From assembly GCF_040807025.1 (NCBI RefSeq), contig NC_090943.1:121223900-121287899 (forward strand): DNA of 64,000 nt. The letters run 5' to 3'. Of this stretch, positions 37,701 to 52,138 are shown in pieces. Position 1 is the stretch's first letter, and each line of letters starts with the position of its first letter. The notes under the pieces are model-generated. The model had not been told where the DNA came from. It was given only the letters and a program-made list of their open reading frames with translations, and did not search any database. A program made the translations under genes and the position numbers. Source of the DNA: Struthio camelus. Taxonomy: Eukaryota; Chordata; Aves; Struthioniformes; Struthionidae.

Positions 37701-40051
37701 CGCCTGCCTTCGGAAGAGGGCAAGTTCTTGAGGGTTTAATTTGAAATCGGTAAAAATGAGCAGCTATACAGCTGGTGCTGAAACGCGGTCCCCAAACATG
37801 TCCTGTTTTGCCTGGCTGCCCGCAGATTTCGCTGAAAGTCGGCGGAATATAAAGAAATATAAAGGCAAAACTGGGCATGCTGTGGTGGGAGATTCCTGAA
37901 TTGCTTTGCTCTTGTCGGCGTAAACTGAGCCCTTAGGGATTTTGTTCTTTTGATGTGCGCATAGAGATCCCATTCACAAGAAAATTAAGCGTGTGCATTG
38001 AGAGAACAAATATATTTGCACTAAGATCCAAGTAGTTCCTTCTGCAAATCTGCAAGTGGAGGATTTTCTGCAGGTTTTTTTTTTTTTTTCCCCTGAGGCA
38101 AAATTCATCTGTGCATGCAATAAAACAAATTGTAGGCAAGCAGATGAGAGCTGCTCACAGCATAAGCTCATCTTATAGTGTATGGCCTGGTGTGAACCTC
38201 ACCTTAATTACTGCTAGGATCATATAAATACAAGTGATCGTTCTGATTGTTTCTGAAACTTAAAAATACTGGATAAACTCGGTAGATTGCAGAGTTAAGA
38301 GTCACCCTTGCTCTGATCCAGCTGCATAGCTATGCTTGCCCATTGATAGAGGAAAATATTAGTAATCTGTACGCACTCCCTGCCTCACCCCTGGAAAATC
38401 CCTGTGTTTATTCAGTCTATCTTGAATAATATGCCAACCATATAACAATCAACAGCCAAAAAAGTTAGTTCTCTGACAAAGAAAAAACAAAGAATTCTCT
38501 GGATGAGCTACAAAGAGGGAGAGTAATACAATCCAGTTTTTCTTTTGGGCTGCATTTATTTTATATAGTAAGGGACAAAGACATTTCTTAATTTGCCCAC
38601 AAAATCTGAAACTACCACCTGTTTTCTATTGCATATGCTGAGCATATTCATTTTGCGATATTGACCCAAACATGCGTATTTATGCAAACACATATATACA
38701 TTTCCATTTGCTTTAAAAAACAGTTATCAACAGGCTATCATCCATAAAGTGTTTAGAAATGCCGATAAAAAGTAAGTAAACAGATATCTGTATTTCAGCA
38801 GAGCAAGGTGGTTAGTGTTTGTATTTTGACTTCAGTGAGCTCAGACCTGGGATTCTGCCCCGTTTTGAGGACTGATAGCTGACTTTGACTGACATTTGCT
38901 TGACTCCAGAGCTCACTGCTGCTCGTTATATCAAACACTGCATCTATCCCCAAGCCATGTAATTCAGGACAGGTTGCATCGGCAAATGTGTTTCTGTCCC
39001 AACTTTTCATATTTTTGGTACGCTAGTATGTCTATAGCATTGATGCATTTGCTTCCATTATCATCTGTATAGTATAAAGACCATTGCTGGGAGCTTGTGA
39101 GATTTGTTCCCTGACTGCAACTTATTTTTTATGAAGCTTTAGGAAAGAGAAGGTGGAGAGCTTAATATAATGTTAGGGATTTCAGCTCTGTTGTCTTCTT
39201 TCTCAAAATATGAACTGCCGTGAATATTTAGTTATTTAAATATTCAAAAATAGAAATGGGTTTGTACACTTTTTCAGAAATAAATTACTTTATTTAATGA
39301 TTAAAAAGAAAAGGTAGTTTAAAAACTTAATTGGAGTTCCAGTTTACAAATTTCGAAGCCTATTTTTACTCGGTCAACAACAGTAATGTTTTAAAAGGTT
39401 GCAAATGAAAACTTATTGATTGTTCTGGATAAAAAGAGAAGGCTGCCGTAAAGAATAGATTGTATTTCTATTTTACTAAAGAAATCAATTCTCTTTACTA
39501 CCCTAGTTCTCTGTGTGCAATTTTACAAAGGAGAATCGTTGCCTTTTAGAGGATTGTTGTGTGTTTCTGCCTATGACTTCCCATGTAGATTTGGGCAAGA
39601 CTTTTGCACCAGTATCTTCAAAAATGGCTCCTCATTTTGGGTTCTGCATGCTCTCTCATCTTATAACCCAAAATGCAGACAGCTAGGTCAAAGGCTACTT
39701 TTGAAAACATCGGCTAAGCTTTTTTGCACATCAGTTGTCACCGGCAGCATATTCAGCACACAAGAAGACAGCAGCTCTAAAACTTCTTTCTCTTTGCCTC
39801 ACCTGTGGACCCTTTGTGGAGATGTCTACGTTACTGTTTTAACTGGGCTCAGGAGTACACCTCTGAAACGGATCTCCTGATGGCCTCTCCTTTCTGTGTT
39901 GTTGTTCATACTGGGGCCTGACCGTGCAGCATGCAAACTGGCTTCTTTGTGAATGAAATGAAACTAGAAGTTCTCCAGGAGGGGACTTGACGGACTGCAA
40001 CTGCAAATGGGCGTTCACGTCCTGGGATTGAACAGCAGCTAATCTGAAGTT

Positions 40052-40080
40052 AAAAAAAAAAAAAAAAAGAAAGAAAGAAA
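40052..40080. repeat. A17 run followed by GAAA repeats
   Basis: Seventeen A bases and then GAAAGAAAGAAA. This is a simple repeat. No transposon body was recognised upstream of it. Confidence 0.9.
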
Positions 40081-43000
40081 TGGGTACAAACTGGACTTCA
40101 GGTCCTCGGCACCAACTGTTTTGGTCTACAAATCCACCCCTGTTAGTCTCCGCTACCTGCTAATGTAGACAGCCTGTGCTGTCCAAAGCAGATTGCTACT
40201 GGTAGCTCAGGTCTATCTCCACACTACAAATGCAGTCCTTGGTGCGGAAGAAAGACCCTACAGCATGTTGGCCCGACCATCCACTCTGGCCTACTCTGCT
40301 GCCTGAAAAGTAGCCAAAGCCTTTTGCCACAGGTCCTTCCTCTTCTCTTGTTTGTGTTTTCTCATCCAGTTAGAAATTTGAAAGCCTCAGCATTTGCCAG
40401 GGACTTACAGATGTCCTGCAATAACTACAAACGGGCCACAAAGTGTCCAGAAATCCTGGACCTGCCCACCATGCTTTACAGGTTGACTTTGTAGCTCGCA
40501 TACAGTCCACATGCTATACTTACTATGTGTGTGCTTCACCAGCTCTCTCCATGAACACAGCAAACCCAACCTTTTCAGGATGCAATCTGCGCAAGCAAAT
40601 TCATGGTATAAAACATGCACAAGAAACGCAACACTTTCCGAACATGCTATACCTGTGCAACATGAGCAATACATCCTGGAGTGCCTGGCCATGCCCATCC
40701 TCTGCTTGGGAGTATGAACCATTCCAAAATCAGCACGTTATATCACCTGCCCAAGGGAATCCTCAGCTGCTTCTTGGTTGCAACTTTTTAATGGCCTTCC
40801 TCCGTAGGCACTTAGGGTTGAAGATCTGGGCTTCCTTCTTTAAATAAGAACAGCTCTGCATATCTCATGTGAAACACTTAAGCAACCGCAGATAAAAATA
40901 GCTGCATATCTCACATGGATTATTGTTTACGAAATTGGCTAACCGTTGCTTGCTAAGTGCTAGGACATCACGAGGTGACCATTAATTCAAGTGCCATAAA
41001 TTGCTGTTATTCTAACTTTCTATTAAGATATTTTTTGAAAACCACTCTTGAAAATAGGGATAGTGAAAGATCTGAGAGGAATTTCTGAATTATTTAGATG
41101 AATTATTTAGAGGATGTTTTACAGCCTGCATTCAATTGTGAGCGCAGACAGTCTTAAATCACGAAAGTGCCAGCACACATCCATCAACACGTCATTGTAA
41201 AAATGCACAGGCGCGCACACGCACTAGGTGCCTCACAGCCATGTTACTGAGGTGGTGCGGAATCACCTAACTTGGTCTATCTATGAGTGAAAAAGATGCT
41301 GTTCATTTCAAGCCAAAAAATGGTATTCTTGCTAGCACTCCATGGACAAAGACTTCAGTAACATACAGAGTAGATTACTGCATAGAAAAAACGTCGGGAA
41401 GACCTGATGCTTGGGATACTGGAATCAGAAACCGTACAATACAGCTCCTAGGGTTAGTTCACAGGACTGCCTCAAGTTAATTCCTGCTATAACTCCTTTC
41501 CAGTACATTTTTCGCCTCTTCTATGAGACTGAGTTGAGGTGTTGGAAAGCCCTTGTGCAGTGATTCTTCAAGGAGTCTTACCTGCTTTGGTCAGTGTTTT
41601 TGTTGCACAAAGAACCTAATCTAATTTGAATGGAAAATGGAATACTGCAAAGTACAGAGAAGATTAATCCAACATATTGAGTGACTGCTAATTTTGCAGT
41701 TACCAGGGACACCATAATCTTCAAACTGTCTATTGCACTTTTCGTGTAAATATTAAAAAAAAAATTTTGTAAGTCCTATTGTTATCCCTGTTATTTAAGA
41801 GAGGAAACCAAGGAAGGCAAATTAAACATTTCTTTTTTCCGTGATCACACAGCAAGCTTATAGAAGGCTCAGGATAAGATTCTACATTTGTCTGAAACAC
41901 AGACCTCTGAAATACATCATCTGCACATATTCCACATAACATTTGGGAAGTTTACTGCTCATTCAGTCCCAAAGCCAACTCTAGTCATACTGTGCTCTAT
42001 GTGCTTTCTCCTCTGAGCATCCCTCAGGCTTCTTAGCTAGAGTCTCCTTTTGGGCCAGAGGAACAATTACTAAGCTGTGTACCATAAAGAAAGCTGCATA
42101 CTGCAAAGAAACCACACATTCACATTACCGCTCTTCCACTGACTTCCATCCTTAATTCTACCTACATCAGGAGGCAGTGCCAGGTTCCTCACATACCTAG
42201 GCTAGGACATACATTTCATTCCCAGTACTTCACAGACAGAACTGGGAACAGAAAGCAAGTCTGTGTATAATAGATTGCAGTTCCTACCCCTTAAATAGCA
42301 CCACCTTTTGGAAAAAATTGTGCTTTGCCTACATTGCTTCAAGAGATCCCACAGAGGTCTGCTCTGCTTAGTAATCTGAGTCCTAGCTGATTGTAGGTGT
42401 GTTAACGCAAACCTCCGCATGACACAGCGATGATCGACTCTGACCGGTTTTCATGGGATCCTTTTGAAGGCAGTTTCCCATGACAGCTTTCTCTGTGACT
42501 GCTCTGCCTTCATTGCTGTCCTCAATCAGCTTCCATTTAAGACTCAGTAACAGATTTTAGTAACCCTGAAAATAAGGCAATTTGCCTGAAAAACGCTCGC
42601 AAGAATAGGTTCCTTTCAGTGGTTGGGCCATGCAAAGAATAGCAGTGCTACCGATTACTCCTTTAGCACAGGCGATGGAGCTCTGTCGGTGAAGTTTTCA
42701 GCGCTCGGACTAGGCTCCAACTCTGATGAGCACTCGCGCAGAGAACGCTACTCAGGACTATGGGAGAGTTGAATGGTCAGCCTGGCATTTCAGAATTACT
42801 GCAAACCAGTATATTTTTAAATGTTGTACCTTTATGCATTGGTTTAATTGGAAAAGAAGCAAAGGAATAATTTAATAATTTTCCTGAGTTTAAGTCAGGA
42901 AAAACAGCCGTCTAAGAAGACTGGAGGTAGTACTCTTTTGGCTAATACTGAAATGGTGGGATCTTTTTAACATGTTATTAGTCTTCTGAAATATGTGGTA

Positions 43001-46000
43001 TCTTCTACATTATCTAAAGCTGTTACTTTTACTCGACTGAGAGGTCTTAAAGTTTGCGTCATTATTGTACCTATGAAACTTGTGAAATACTAAAATTCTG
43101 AAAGAATTTAATTAAAACTTAGCTTCTTACAGTGTAAGATCATAATTAATCTATTTCTGTCCTTTCCACAATAAGACAGAAATTAGGAATGACCTGTAAA
43201 TAAAATGTTTTTAAGATAATGTATTGTTAGTTAATTTAAATGTTCATTTTTCAGGAAAAAGTATTTAAATCATCAGCAATAACATTGATAAAATCAATCA
43301 ATAAAACACAAGATTTTCTACCTGGCCTAGCATTTACATTATTCTATCCCTTGCTAAACTGCAGCCTAATCTGCTAGTGGGGCTATTTCTTGCTTCTGTA
43401 ATGTTTATAACAATACAGACCCATTCTACTAAACGTATTATGCAAACAATGCGTTTTGAGTTACTCTTTAGTTTGAGAGACACTCTTAGAAAATAGTGAC
43501 AGTAACAGAAATAGTAAAGATGATTTTAGAAATAAATCCTGAAGACTTTTCAGGCAAACTTTATAAAATATTTATGTATATCCCATAAACCTTTAAAAAA
43601 AAAGAGCATAGAATTTACAAAACTAGACTTTAAAAGGGAAAAGTTTATCTAATAATATAAGTAGTTTTCCTTACACGTTCACATTTTAGAGAGATATTAC
43701 CTTAAGTTTTCTTTTCATTCCATGGTCGTTTTGCTGAGGCATCTTACGATAGATACTTTTGTACAAAGTTTGCTGGCATAAGCTGGCGAAAGTACACCTA
43801 ACTGCTAGGAACCGCGTGAATATCATTAACTTAATTCATGTTGACTATCTAACTGATAACTGGGTTAGTGACCTGGGGATCAAAGGGAAGTTAGCATTGT
43901 ACTTGAATAGATAGTACGTAATCATTTCCATAAATCTTAATTTGAGTGTTTGATTGAATTTGCTCTAGCTCTTGTGTTTCCTCTTTTCCATTTATTCCCA
44001 GCAAATAAATGCTTTTAGCCACAGAGATTGTCTAGGAACTTTATGAAGGACTACAACTACCATCTAAGACTAATTTCCAGTCCTCAAGTATAAGCAGCAG
44101 AATACCATCTTCTTCACTTATGTGCAAATGCCTTTCACCCTTCGTATAGCTGAACTTAAATATCTATATGTTATCGTCTATACAGGTATACCACAATTAA
44201 AATTTTTTTATCCTTCCCCTCCCAGTCTTGGAATTTTGTCCTCCTGAAGTTTTAGTGCTTGAGTACACTGTGTCCAGATTGTGACTGCATGTTTGCTTCA
44301 GCTAACATTTCTTTTTCCTCTCCTTACTTATCCTCTATATATGTTGATTTTATGACTCAGTCTGAAGTTAACTGTTTACTTTTTTCCATCCACTCAGCCA
44401 CTGACAGAAGGGCCAGTGATCCCGCATTCGGGTGCTTTGTCTTTGCAGACTTCTAATGCCGTGTGCAGCGCTTAACTAGTGACTGACGCTGGTGCTCATA
44501 ATGAAAACTGTCATGTGGAGAGTACAAACCTGATGGGCAGTGGAGCTCTTGAAATGTAAATGCATATGGAAATGAACTCACATCACGACCAGTCTTCCTG
44601 CGTATTGTTTCTGTATTATTCTATAGAATTCTATTGTGGGAGGTGGCACGGGTCTGAGAACATAGATACCACATGAGTCTGAGAGCAGACTATGTAGGTT
44701 TGGTTATTTCTTGCCTGTCCCCAAAGCCTTGTCCAACAACAACACAAGCCATCGCAGGGCATGACTCTCAGGGCCCAGACACTCTGAAACAGCTTATCTT
44801 GTTCAGTACAACTGACATGGTAGATGATTGGTTTTATCCTCACTTTGAAAGAGTGGAAGTCCCACAAAGGGAACGGCTAAGGACCATGGGCTGAGGGCAA
44901 GGACGTGACAGGGCGAAAATAAATTCGATAGGAGTAGTCCGTGTACATGCTAGAGGTAGACTACAGGTCTCTATGTGCATGAGTATGGCATATCTCCTAT
45001 CAGCCTTTCTCTGCAGATAACATACAAACACTAAGATGATGAAAGTAATCAAGAGGAATTGTTCTGCTCCCAATAGTTTCCCATACGAGATCCCTTGATG
45101 TACAGAACACTGGAGTCCTACTCTGTCATGTGATATCAAAACTTATGATGCCAGGGAGAAAACTTAATACTTGAGTTACTGGCTACAGCTAAGCTGGATC
45201 AATGTCTCTGTCTTATGCCAGGCTGGGAAAAAATCAGTCCACTAAGTGAAAGGAAAGAACTTAGCTAAAGAACCAAAGGACCATAACCGTATGTCGAAAC
45301 GCCCAAACTACAAAATAATATCACAGCAGAGCTAAGAAGCTAGCTTTGTCATATCTCTTAAGGAAGGGTCCTATAATAACTAACAGGGATGAAAACAATT
45401 GTTATCCACAAAAAATTAGAGATTTATAAGAGTTATAACTCTTCTGTAGAGTTTTTAAGCCATTCAGAGTTTTCATGGTGTATTATATCTGTGTTATAGA
45501 AATCTATAATTGTGCTTAAAAATATAACAAAGGTATTTTTCATTAAATTCTCTACGTTTTCACAAGGGATTTGTTCCAAATTTACCATCTTTCCCATGCC
45601 CCCCAAATTAAATCTTTAAGCTCTTGAACTGCACTGGTTTGAATTCTTGGTGACATTTGCACCTCATCCTCAGCTGGAATAAACTAATACAACACTGGAA
45701 ACATCAGTGGACTCCCCTCAGTTTGTACTGCTGAGGATGTGGCTCCCTTCCACACTTAAACACAAGGTTCTATTTAAACTGAAAAACTTGATGAGACAAT
45801 GGTAAGGTTTGAGCAAAGGCTGAAGTAAACCCAAGGCAGTGTCTAAGTTTGTGAGAGTAACGCTGCTTAAAAATATAAAAAGCTTGCTGGAAGCAGATCC
45901 CAGAAAAAACCCTGCCTTATGAAAAGAGATCAGATCATAGAAAATTCTTGCAGAGGAGGAAGCATCAAACTATGAATTTCATAAGCCAATCCAATGTCAC

Positions 46001-47770
46001 CAATATTTTGGAAGTCTGTTAAGAAAAGCAGGTAACAAAGAAGTGGTTACTGTGGAGAGCTGCTCAACATACTGCGGCAAGTGGTCTGTGAATAAATGTT
46101 TTCCCTGACTACACTGGCAAAAGCAGCAATAACAGCATTCATTGATGGTAGCAAATAAAAAAACGTGATGTGAAAAATACAAGAGGAAGCATTTTATTTT
46201 TCCCCAGATGCTTGACTGACAGGTCAGTAGGTACTAACTGAGTAAAGGGAACACATGCTTCTGCACAAAAAATCAGGCATTATGAGACCAAGACTTGTTT
46301 TCTTCTTTTTGAACTATAAGTCTGTGAACAACTCTACAAAAAAGTACAGAAAGCCAAGAGTAAAAAGGAAATCCATTAAGAAGCAAAACGATAAAGTATA
46401 TGGACTTTTATTGTTGCCCATTAGTAAATTTCTTCAAGTAAAAAAAAAAAAGATACTTTAGGCTCTGTAATTAGCACAATGGTGAATGGTCAAGTGTAAT
46501 TTGCTTAGGGAATCTTAAACTAGCTATATCTTTAGCCGCATGCCTCAGACTGTGATTCTTGTGACTGAATCCTGAGAACTGCATAGCAAAGATGCTATCT
46601 TATTTCCAGGGTTGACCTAGCCCCTGGTACATTTAGTTACTAAATATACAAAGATCCAGAATGGGAGGGATTGGCGCAACTTTTATTGTCTGGCTACTAA
46701 CCAGGACTCATATTTTTGGCCTGAAATTGCAAATTGTCCTCTCCTAAATGGGCAACGTGTTTAAAGGTACCAGATATTGACCTTCCCTCCACTTTTCAAT
46801 TAGTACTTCTCTTCTGTAAAGGGTGAGAATTGCAAAGCTAAGTCTTGCATCAGCCACATACATGTTTTTTTAAGCCTTTTGTCCGTGATCCCGTTAAGCT
46901 ATGACATGTTGCTAGGAAGATGTTTGTAGCTAGAATGGACTTGGAAAAGTCCAAAACATAATTCATAGACAGTTGTGCAGCCTGCCCAGACATGCATTTG
47001 GACATCAGGCATTACAGGAGCGCAGCAGCAGTACTAAGAAGCACTTCAATGAGCCAGTCCCCACTTACATCAAGGATCAGTTTAGCCTTTTCCTATTCAG
47101 AACTGTAATGACTGGCCAGATGCAGAGGGTTAAGGAGAAGTCTTTCCCACTGCCAGATTTTTCTGTTATGTTATGCAGCAAAGATACAGATGAGATATCT
47201 AGAATACTCAAGCGCTGCTTTAGAAGATGACCGTTTATGAGTCAGCCAAAATATATGAGATACTTCACCGAGAAAGACAATGAGAAATCAGTCAAATCAG
47301 ATGGTCCTCTTTTAAGTCTATACAAGAGTTCAATGCTTCAGTGTTGCACTTGGATGAGAATGTGGCTGTGGACCTTGCAGGTTACCTTGAGAGCCCTGCT
47401 GGAAATGGGGAATCCATAGTAGTTCTCTATGATAGGAATATGTCAAGTAAGCTCAAGAGCACAGTGTGCAACAGAAACTTAGTCCAGATGTGATTTACAT
47501 GAGATTGCTGGCTGACAGAAGAGAAGACACACCTAATAAGAAGCTGTAGCTGGATGCTGGGTAAAATGGTAGCTATTAAGCTACAATGCAGCAAGCTATG
47601 AAATAGCAACCTGCCATCGTGAAAAAGCTGAAAGAACAACCACATCAACTGACATAAATGAATCACATGAGATAATGTGGCAGAGAGTTCATTGGATAGA
47701 GAATATAAAATCTAGCATGCACAGGAGATTCAGAAAAAGTGTATACTTAGTGTCCAGGAAGGAACATCTG

Positions 47771-47797
47771 AAAAAAAAAAAAAAGAAAGAAAGAAGA
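47771..47797. repeat. A14 run followed by GAAAGAAAGAAG
   Basis: A simple A-rich tract. It could be the decayed tail of a retrocopy on the plus strand, but no parent gene was identified. Confidence 0.85.
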
Positions 47798-50700
47798 AAT
47801 CAGACAACAGGACAAGATAAAAGTGCAGTTCTGGATAATTCAGAGTTCTGGATTACACTAAGAACCTGAGGCATCTAAATAGTTTCTGCTGACTGAACTG
47901 CATCATTGAACCTAGGTTTTAGCTTCTGTGTACCCCCATATTCCAACTGTATAGGGGATAACTTCTCTTTTAAAAAAGCAATGCGGTAGGGTCCTCAAAT
48001 ACTGTTGTACGAGAAACTTCCACAAGATAAAAAAGATACTGCCATCAGAAAAGCAGAGACCAAAAGGAGCTCAACAGAATGCATCTGTCCTGTTGCAAAG
48101 CAGTGAACGCGTAGGACTTGCCAGCACATAAGTGTGTGTTGTACTACTTCACTGCTAAACCAGACTGTGTGCAGATAATCTTATTTTAGCTTCGGTGTAC
48201 TGCAATCTGCTTTTAGTAAAACTGGTGAAAGTCTATTTATAGATACGAGCTGAGTAATAACTGGGCATAAGCACTTATGACTGGAGGTGATAAACGTCTT
48301 ATTTCTTGGAAAGAAGCAGGGAACCCAATCTGAGCTAGAAATGCTCTGGTTGTTATTTACTCTCTGGGCTAAAAATTTTCTTCCCTGATGAGAACTCTGA
48401 AAGAGTTCAGGCAGCTTTGCAGGAGGCCCCTTTCATGGACCAGATCTGTAGGACTGGCCTCAACATAAATGCCAGATATGAGACTTTCATAGGGCGACAA
48501 GAAGAAAAATTTAATCTTTAATAATGATTACTGAATAGAGATTCAGATCGATCTAATCTGAAAGACTTTCTAACCACCTGCTGACATATTGATTCATTAT
48601 TATCTCGAAGAAACAATGAATTCACACATCTGGTGAGGCAATGTAGTGAATGTGGTGCCTGCACAGGAATCTGAGGTTTTCTTCCTACCTTTTCTACCTG
48701 CTATGCGCAGCTCACATAATACAGCTCACAGGTCCTCACTCATGCTAATTTCCCTGTCTCTTAGGTTCTGGAGTACGCGGTGCTACCTTGCAATTCCTTT
48801 GGTAAATCCTATTAGGCAGGAGCTAAATATTAAAATTAGTATTAGTCATCACGACTACTTTTTGATGATCTCTCTTTTTCATTGCTAGTTTCTGATCTAT
48901 AAGCTCAATATGCCAGGTCCTAATTACATTTTGAAATGGCAGTAGGAGATGTTATTTTCAAAGGAGAAAATCCTCTATAGCACACACCAATAGAAACAGA
49001 GAAATTACGTTAGCCATGCTATTTTGAGGCAAACATCCTCGACTTCAAATTTTAAATACATTCTTAAATGCATGTTTTAAAATAGAAACAGTGAGCACAA
49101 AGAATGTTCTATACATAGCGTAAATCCCTACTAATGCAACGCCATCTGTTTACATTATTTTATTTACAGATTCAGAAACAATTTCAGTTGCCTACGTTTA
49201 TACAATAAAGTGCTTCACACCTACCAAAGTAGATGTACCAAAGTCCACTCCTTGCAGGCAGAAAGAAATAAGGAAAGCAAACCTTATAATGGCTGAGGGA
49301 AAAGGAGGGAAGGACTCACTGGAAGGAAAAGAAGAAGGGCAGGTAGCTGAAGAAGTGTATTTTCTACTGATAGGCACCATCTTATAAATGCTGATTCCTG
49401 AGAACTGCCAGCTAATAAAAGCTTATCTGTGCTTCTGGAGCCTGCAATTGCAGCCAAACGACGACATGAGAGGAAGATAAAGTAGCATCCCACAAATTAT
49501 TGATGCTGCCATTTTTTAAGGGTGAAGTTCTATGTTAGATAGAGTAAGCTAACGCTCAAAGAAGTTAGTAAGCACTTTTCTGTGAGCTTCTACTGGTTTT
49601 GGATTTGGCTTAAAATGGATAAAAAAGAGACATGGAATTCATACATTCGGAGACTTACATGCCAGAAAAAAATCACTCCTGTCAATCTTTCACTTGCAGG
49701 CGATCCTTACTCTACCCTTCTTTCCTGTGGTCCTGAAGCCCTGCAGAAGTCAGGCGAGACTCGGGGCGGCGCAAGGTCACGCTGCAGCCTGCACACTACT
49801 GACAGAACGGCAAGACCCATTTCGGTTTTCCATCTGCTAGTGACAGGCCACTCTGCCCTTGCCATCTCTACACATACCTCTGCGCTCCTGCTCCGGTCTG
49901 CTGCCCTGCATACATTCTTTGCTCTGACTTTACATGACTCTAGTGTCACTATTTATATGTTTTTGTCACTTTGTCTTTTTATAGCTATCGAGTTATTGAG
50001 CACCCATTTTTGGAAAGCCGCTATGAACGATCTTTCTAGTTGTTTTAGTTTTGACTCAGAGACAAAGGCTGGCATAATATTTTTCCTGAACTCTGCACAC
50101 ATCTTTAGCTATCTCTGGAGATCTTGCAACAAAATATAAAAAGTGACATCTTACACTCCACTTCTAGAAAATACAATGAATAAAAGAACTTTTTTCCCTT
50201 GAAGTACCCAAACGTTTGTTTTTCTACCAGGAACACACTCTATACAGTTTTTATTCAATTTGATTTATTTTCTCTAACAATAAAGAGGGCAAGAACTCGC
50301 AGCAAGTTAATGGATAGAAGAAGGCCTGTGCAGAAGCATGCCTGCTGTGTACCTAAATGCCACTGAAGTCAGATATTTCCAGATCTCGACTTGTGCCTGA
50401 TATACTCCAAGTCCCTTAGGATTCAACAAGTCTTCAAGAAACAGGTCGAAAACACCAGTGGATATCCTTTACAATAATGCAGGATTTTGTTTAATGGAAT
50501 ACTTGAAGACAGTACTATTTGTGTATATTCAAACCTCTCATAGTCCATACCAAGTGGTCTGTTGTAGGAAGTGATATGATGGACACGTGCCATAAGGTAA
50601 TTTCTTTTTCACAATGTCACAGTTAGAAAAGGAGGATATTTTCAAGTTGCTCTAGCAATTGGAAATATTTACAGATAGAATATCCGAATCTGATACATAA

Positions 50701-51847
50701 TTTGCAGTATGCTACATTCAGGAAAGCTGACTTTTTCTACGGAGGACACAGACTTTGTCTCCCACTAATGTGCTCCTATGGTATTAAGGCCATCGTGGCA
50801 CAAGGCCAAGGGTGGTGATATTTTCTTGCAGGCAAAATCAGTAGCACGTGGCGGGTGCTTCCTGAAACAGCATACTGAGGATCTCCCTTACTAGCGCTGT
50901 GTGGCATGTAGCAAAATCCTTATAAAGTTATGAGATACTTCACTACTCACATGAATCACTGTTAAAATATTAGAGGCATGTGTAGCTAAGTATATCTTTG
51001 TGCATGATTCCTGCAAATTTCATTAGAAGTGAGCACTGGATGTGTGAGTGTGCACTGGGGGCACAAATGTAAACGATACAAAACTTAGGAGAGCAATGCT
51101 GTTAAGTAGTGGAACTTGTTAGAAAAATGACATGGCTCTTAGGCCTCTTCCTCCTTCCCCGACCTCCCCCCAACTTCTGTGTTATCCAAACCCTGTGCCA
51201 AACACCTTCAGAAAAGACAGGGGGTTTATTGTCTGCCCTGGATGAGCAGGAACCACCTTTGCACAAAGAATCAAGTGCACTTGCTGTGCTTTGCAGGGCA
51301 GTGCCCTGGACTGCACAACTTCCAGCAGCGTTGGGGAACTGATAACGGCAAGAGCAGCTGTCATGTCCTCAGCCGGGCTGAGCAGGCCGCCTCTGCAAGG
51401 ACCTACAGATGGAAGCAGGGTGCATCTTGTAGGGAGACACCCTCTGTGCTAGCAGAAGCCCGGGAAGCCTTCATTTTATGGTACGTTTGGCGGGACACGG
51501 CCCCTTAAAAACATTAAACCGCACGTTTATTGCGGGGGCGGGGCGGAGGGGGGGGAGAGAAAGCTGGCCCTGAACTGTGGGTGCAGAGTCACCTCTCAAA
51601 AGAGGCCTGAAGCGCTCGGCGTCGGGGTCCAGACCTGGGGTCCCACCTGCGCAGAGACCCCTCCCCGCCTGCCCCGCTCCGCCCTGGCCGCGGAGGAGGG
51701 TGCCCCACGCCGCGCCGCTCCGCCTCGCCGCAGCGAGCAGCGAGCAGCGGGGCGCGGGCCGAGCGCAGGCAGCGCCTCCCGCCGCCAGCCCGCCCACGGC
51801 CGCTATAGGGCCGCCCGGCGGGCGGCGAGGGCACAGCCCCGCTCAGG

Positions 51848-52138
51848 ATGGCCGCGGTGCGGCCGCGGCGGAGCCGCTTGGCCCCCGCCGCCTCCCGGCT
51901 CTTCTGGGCGCTCTTCTCGCCCCTCTTCACCCCCTGCGCCGCGCAGCTGGAGCCCACCGACTCCGGCGGGCTCGGGCTCAGCCTCCACCCGCCGTATTTC
52001 AACCTGGCCGAGACGGCCCGCATCTGGGCGACGGCCACCTGCGGCGAGGAGGCGAGCGGCGGCGGGAGGCCGCGGCCGGAGCTGTACTGCAAGCTGGTGG
52101 GGGGCCCGGCGGCTGCCCCGGTGGGGCGCGCCATCCAG
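51848..52138 (+). CDS. LAMA3: LAMA3 exon 1 (residues 1-97: signal peptide and start of LN domain)
   Basis: The first ATG after a CpG-rich leader opens a 97-codon exon ending at CAG with a GTGAGC donor. Residues 1-33 have basic residues then a hydrophobic core ([10 protein letters not shown]) and a likely signal-peptidase site near PCAAQL. The mature part has the LN motifs [25 protein letters not shown] and [11 protein letters not shown] Gly/Pro/Ala-rich insert (ASGGGRPRP) follows TCGEE. Longer open frames overlap in other phases because of the GC content, but only this frame is laminin. Confidence 0.95.

Larger units (their letters stand above)
37700..51500. other. intergenic region between ANKRD29 and LAMA3, no gene recognised
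   Basis: About 14 kb between two divergent genes. It is mostly AT-rich (notably 43000-44200) with scattered simple repeats. I see no splice-flanked coding segment, tRNA or transposon that I can name. Two stretches with longer open frames (46973-47419 and 49582-50139) are discussed in the findings. Regulatory elements for either gene could lie here but cannot be read from one sequence. Confidence 0.6.
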
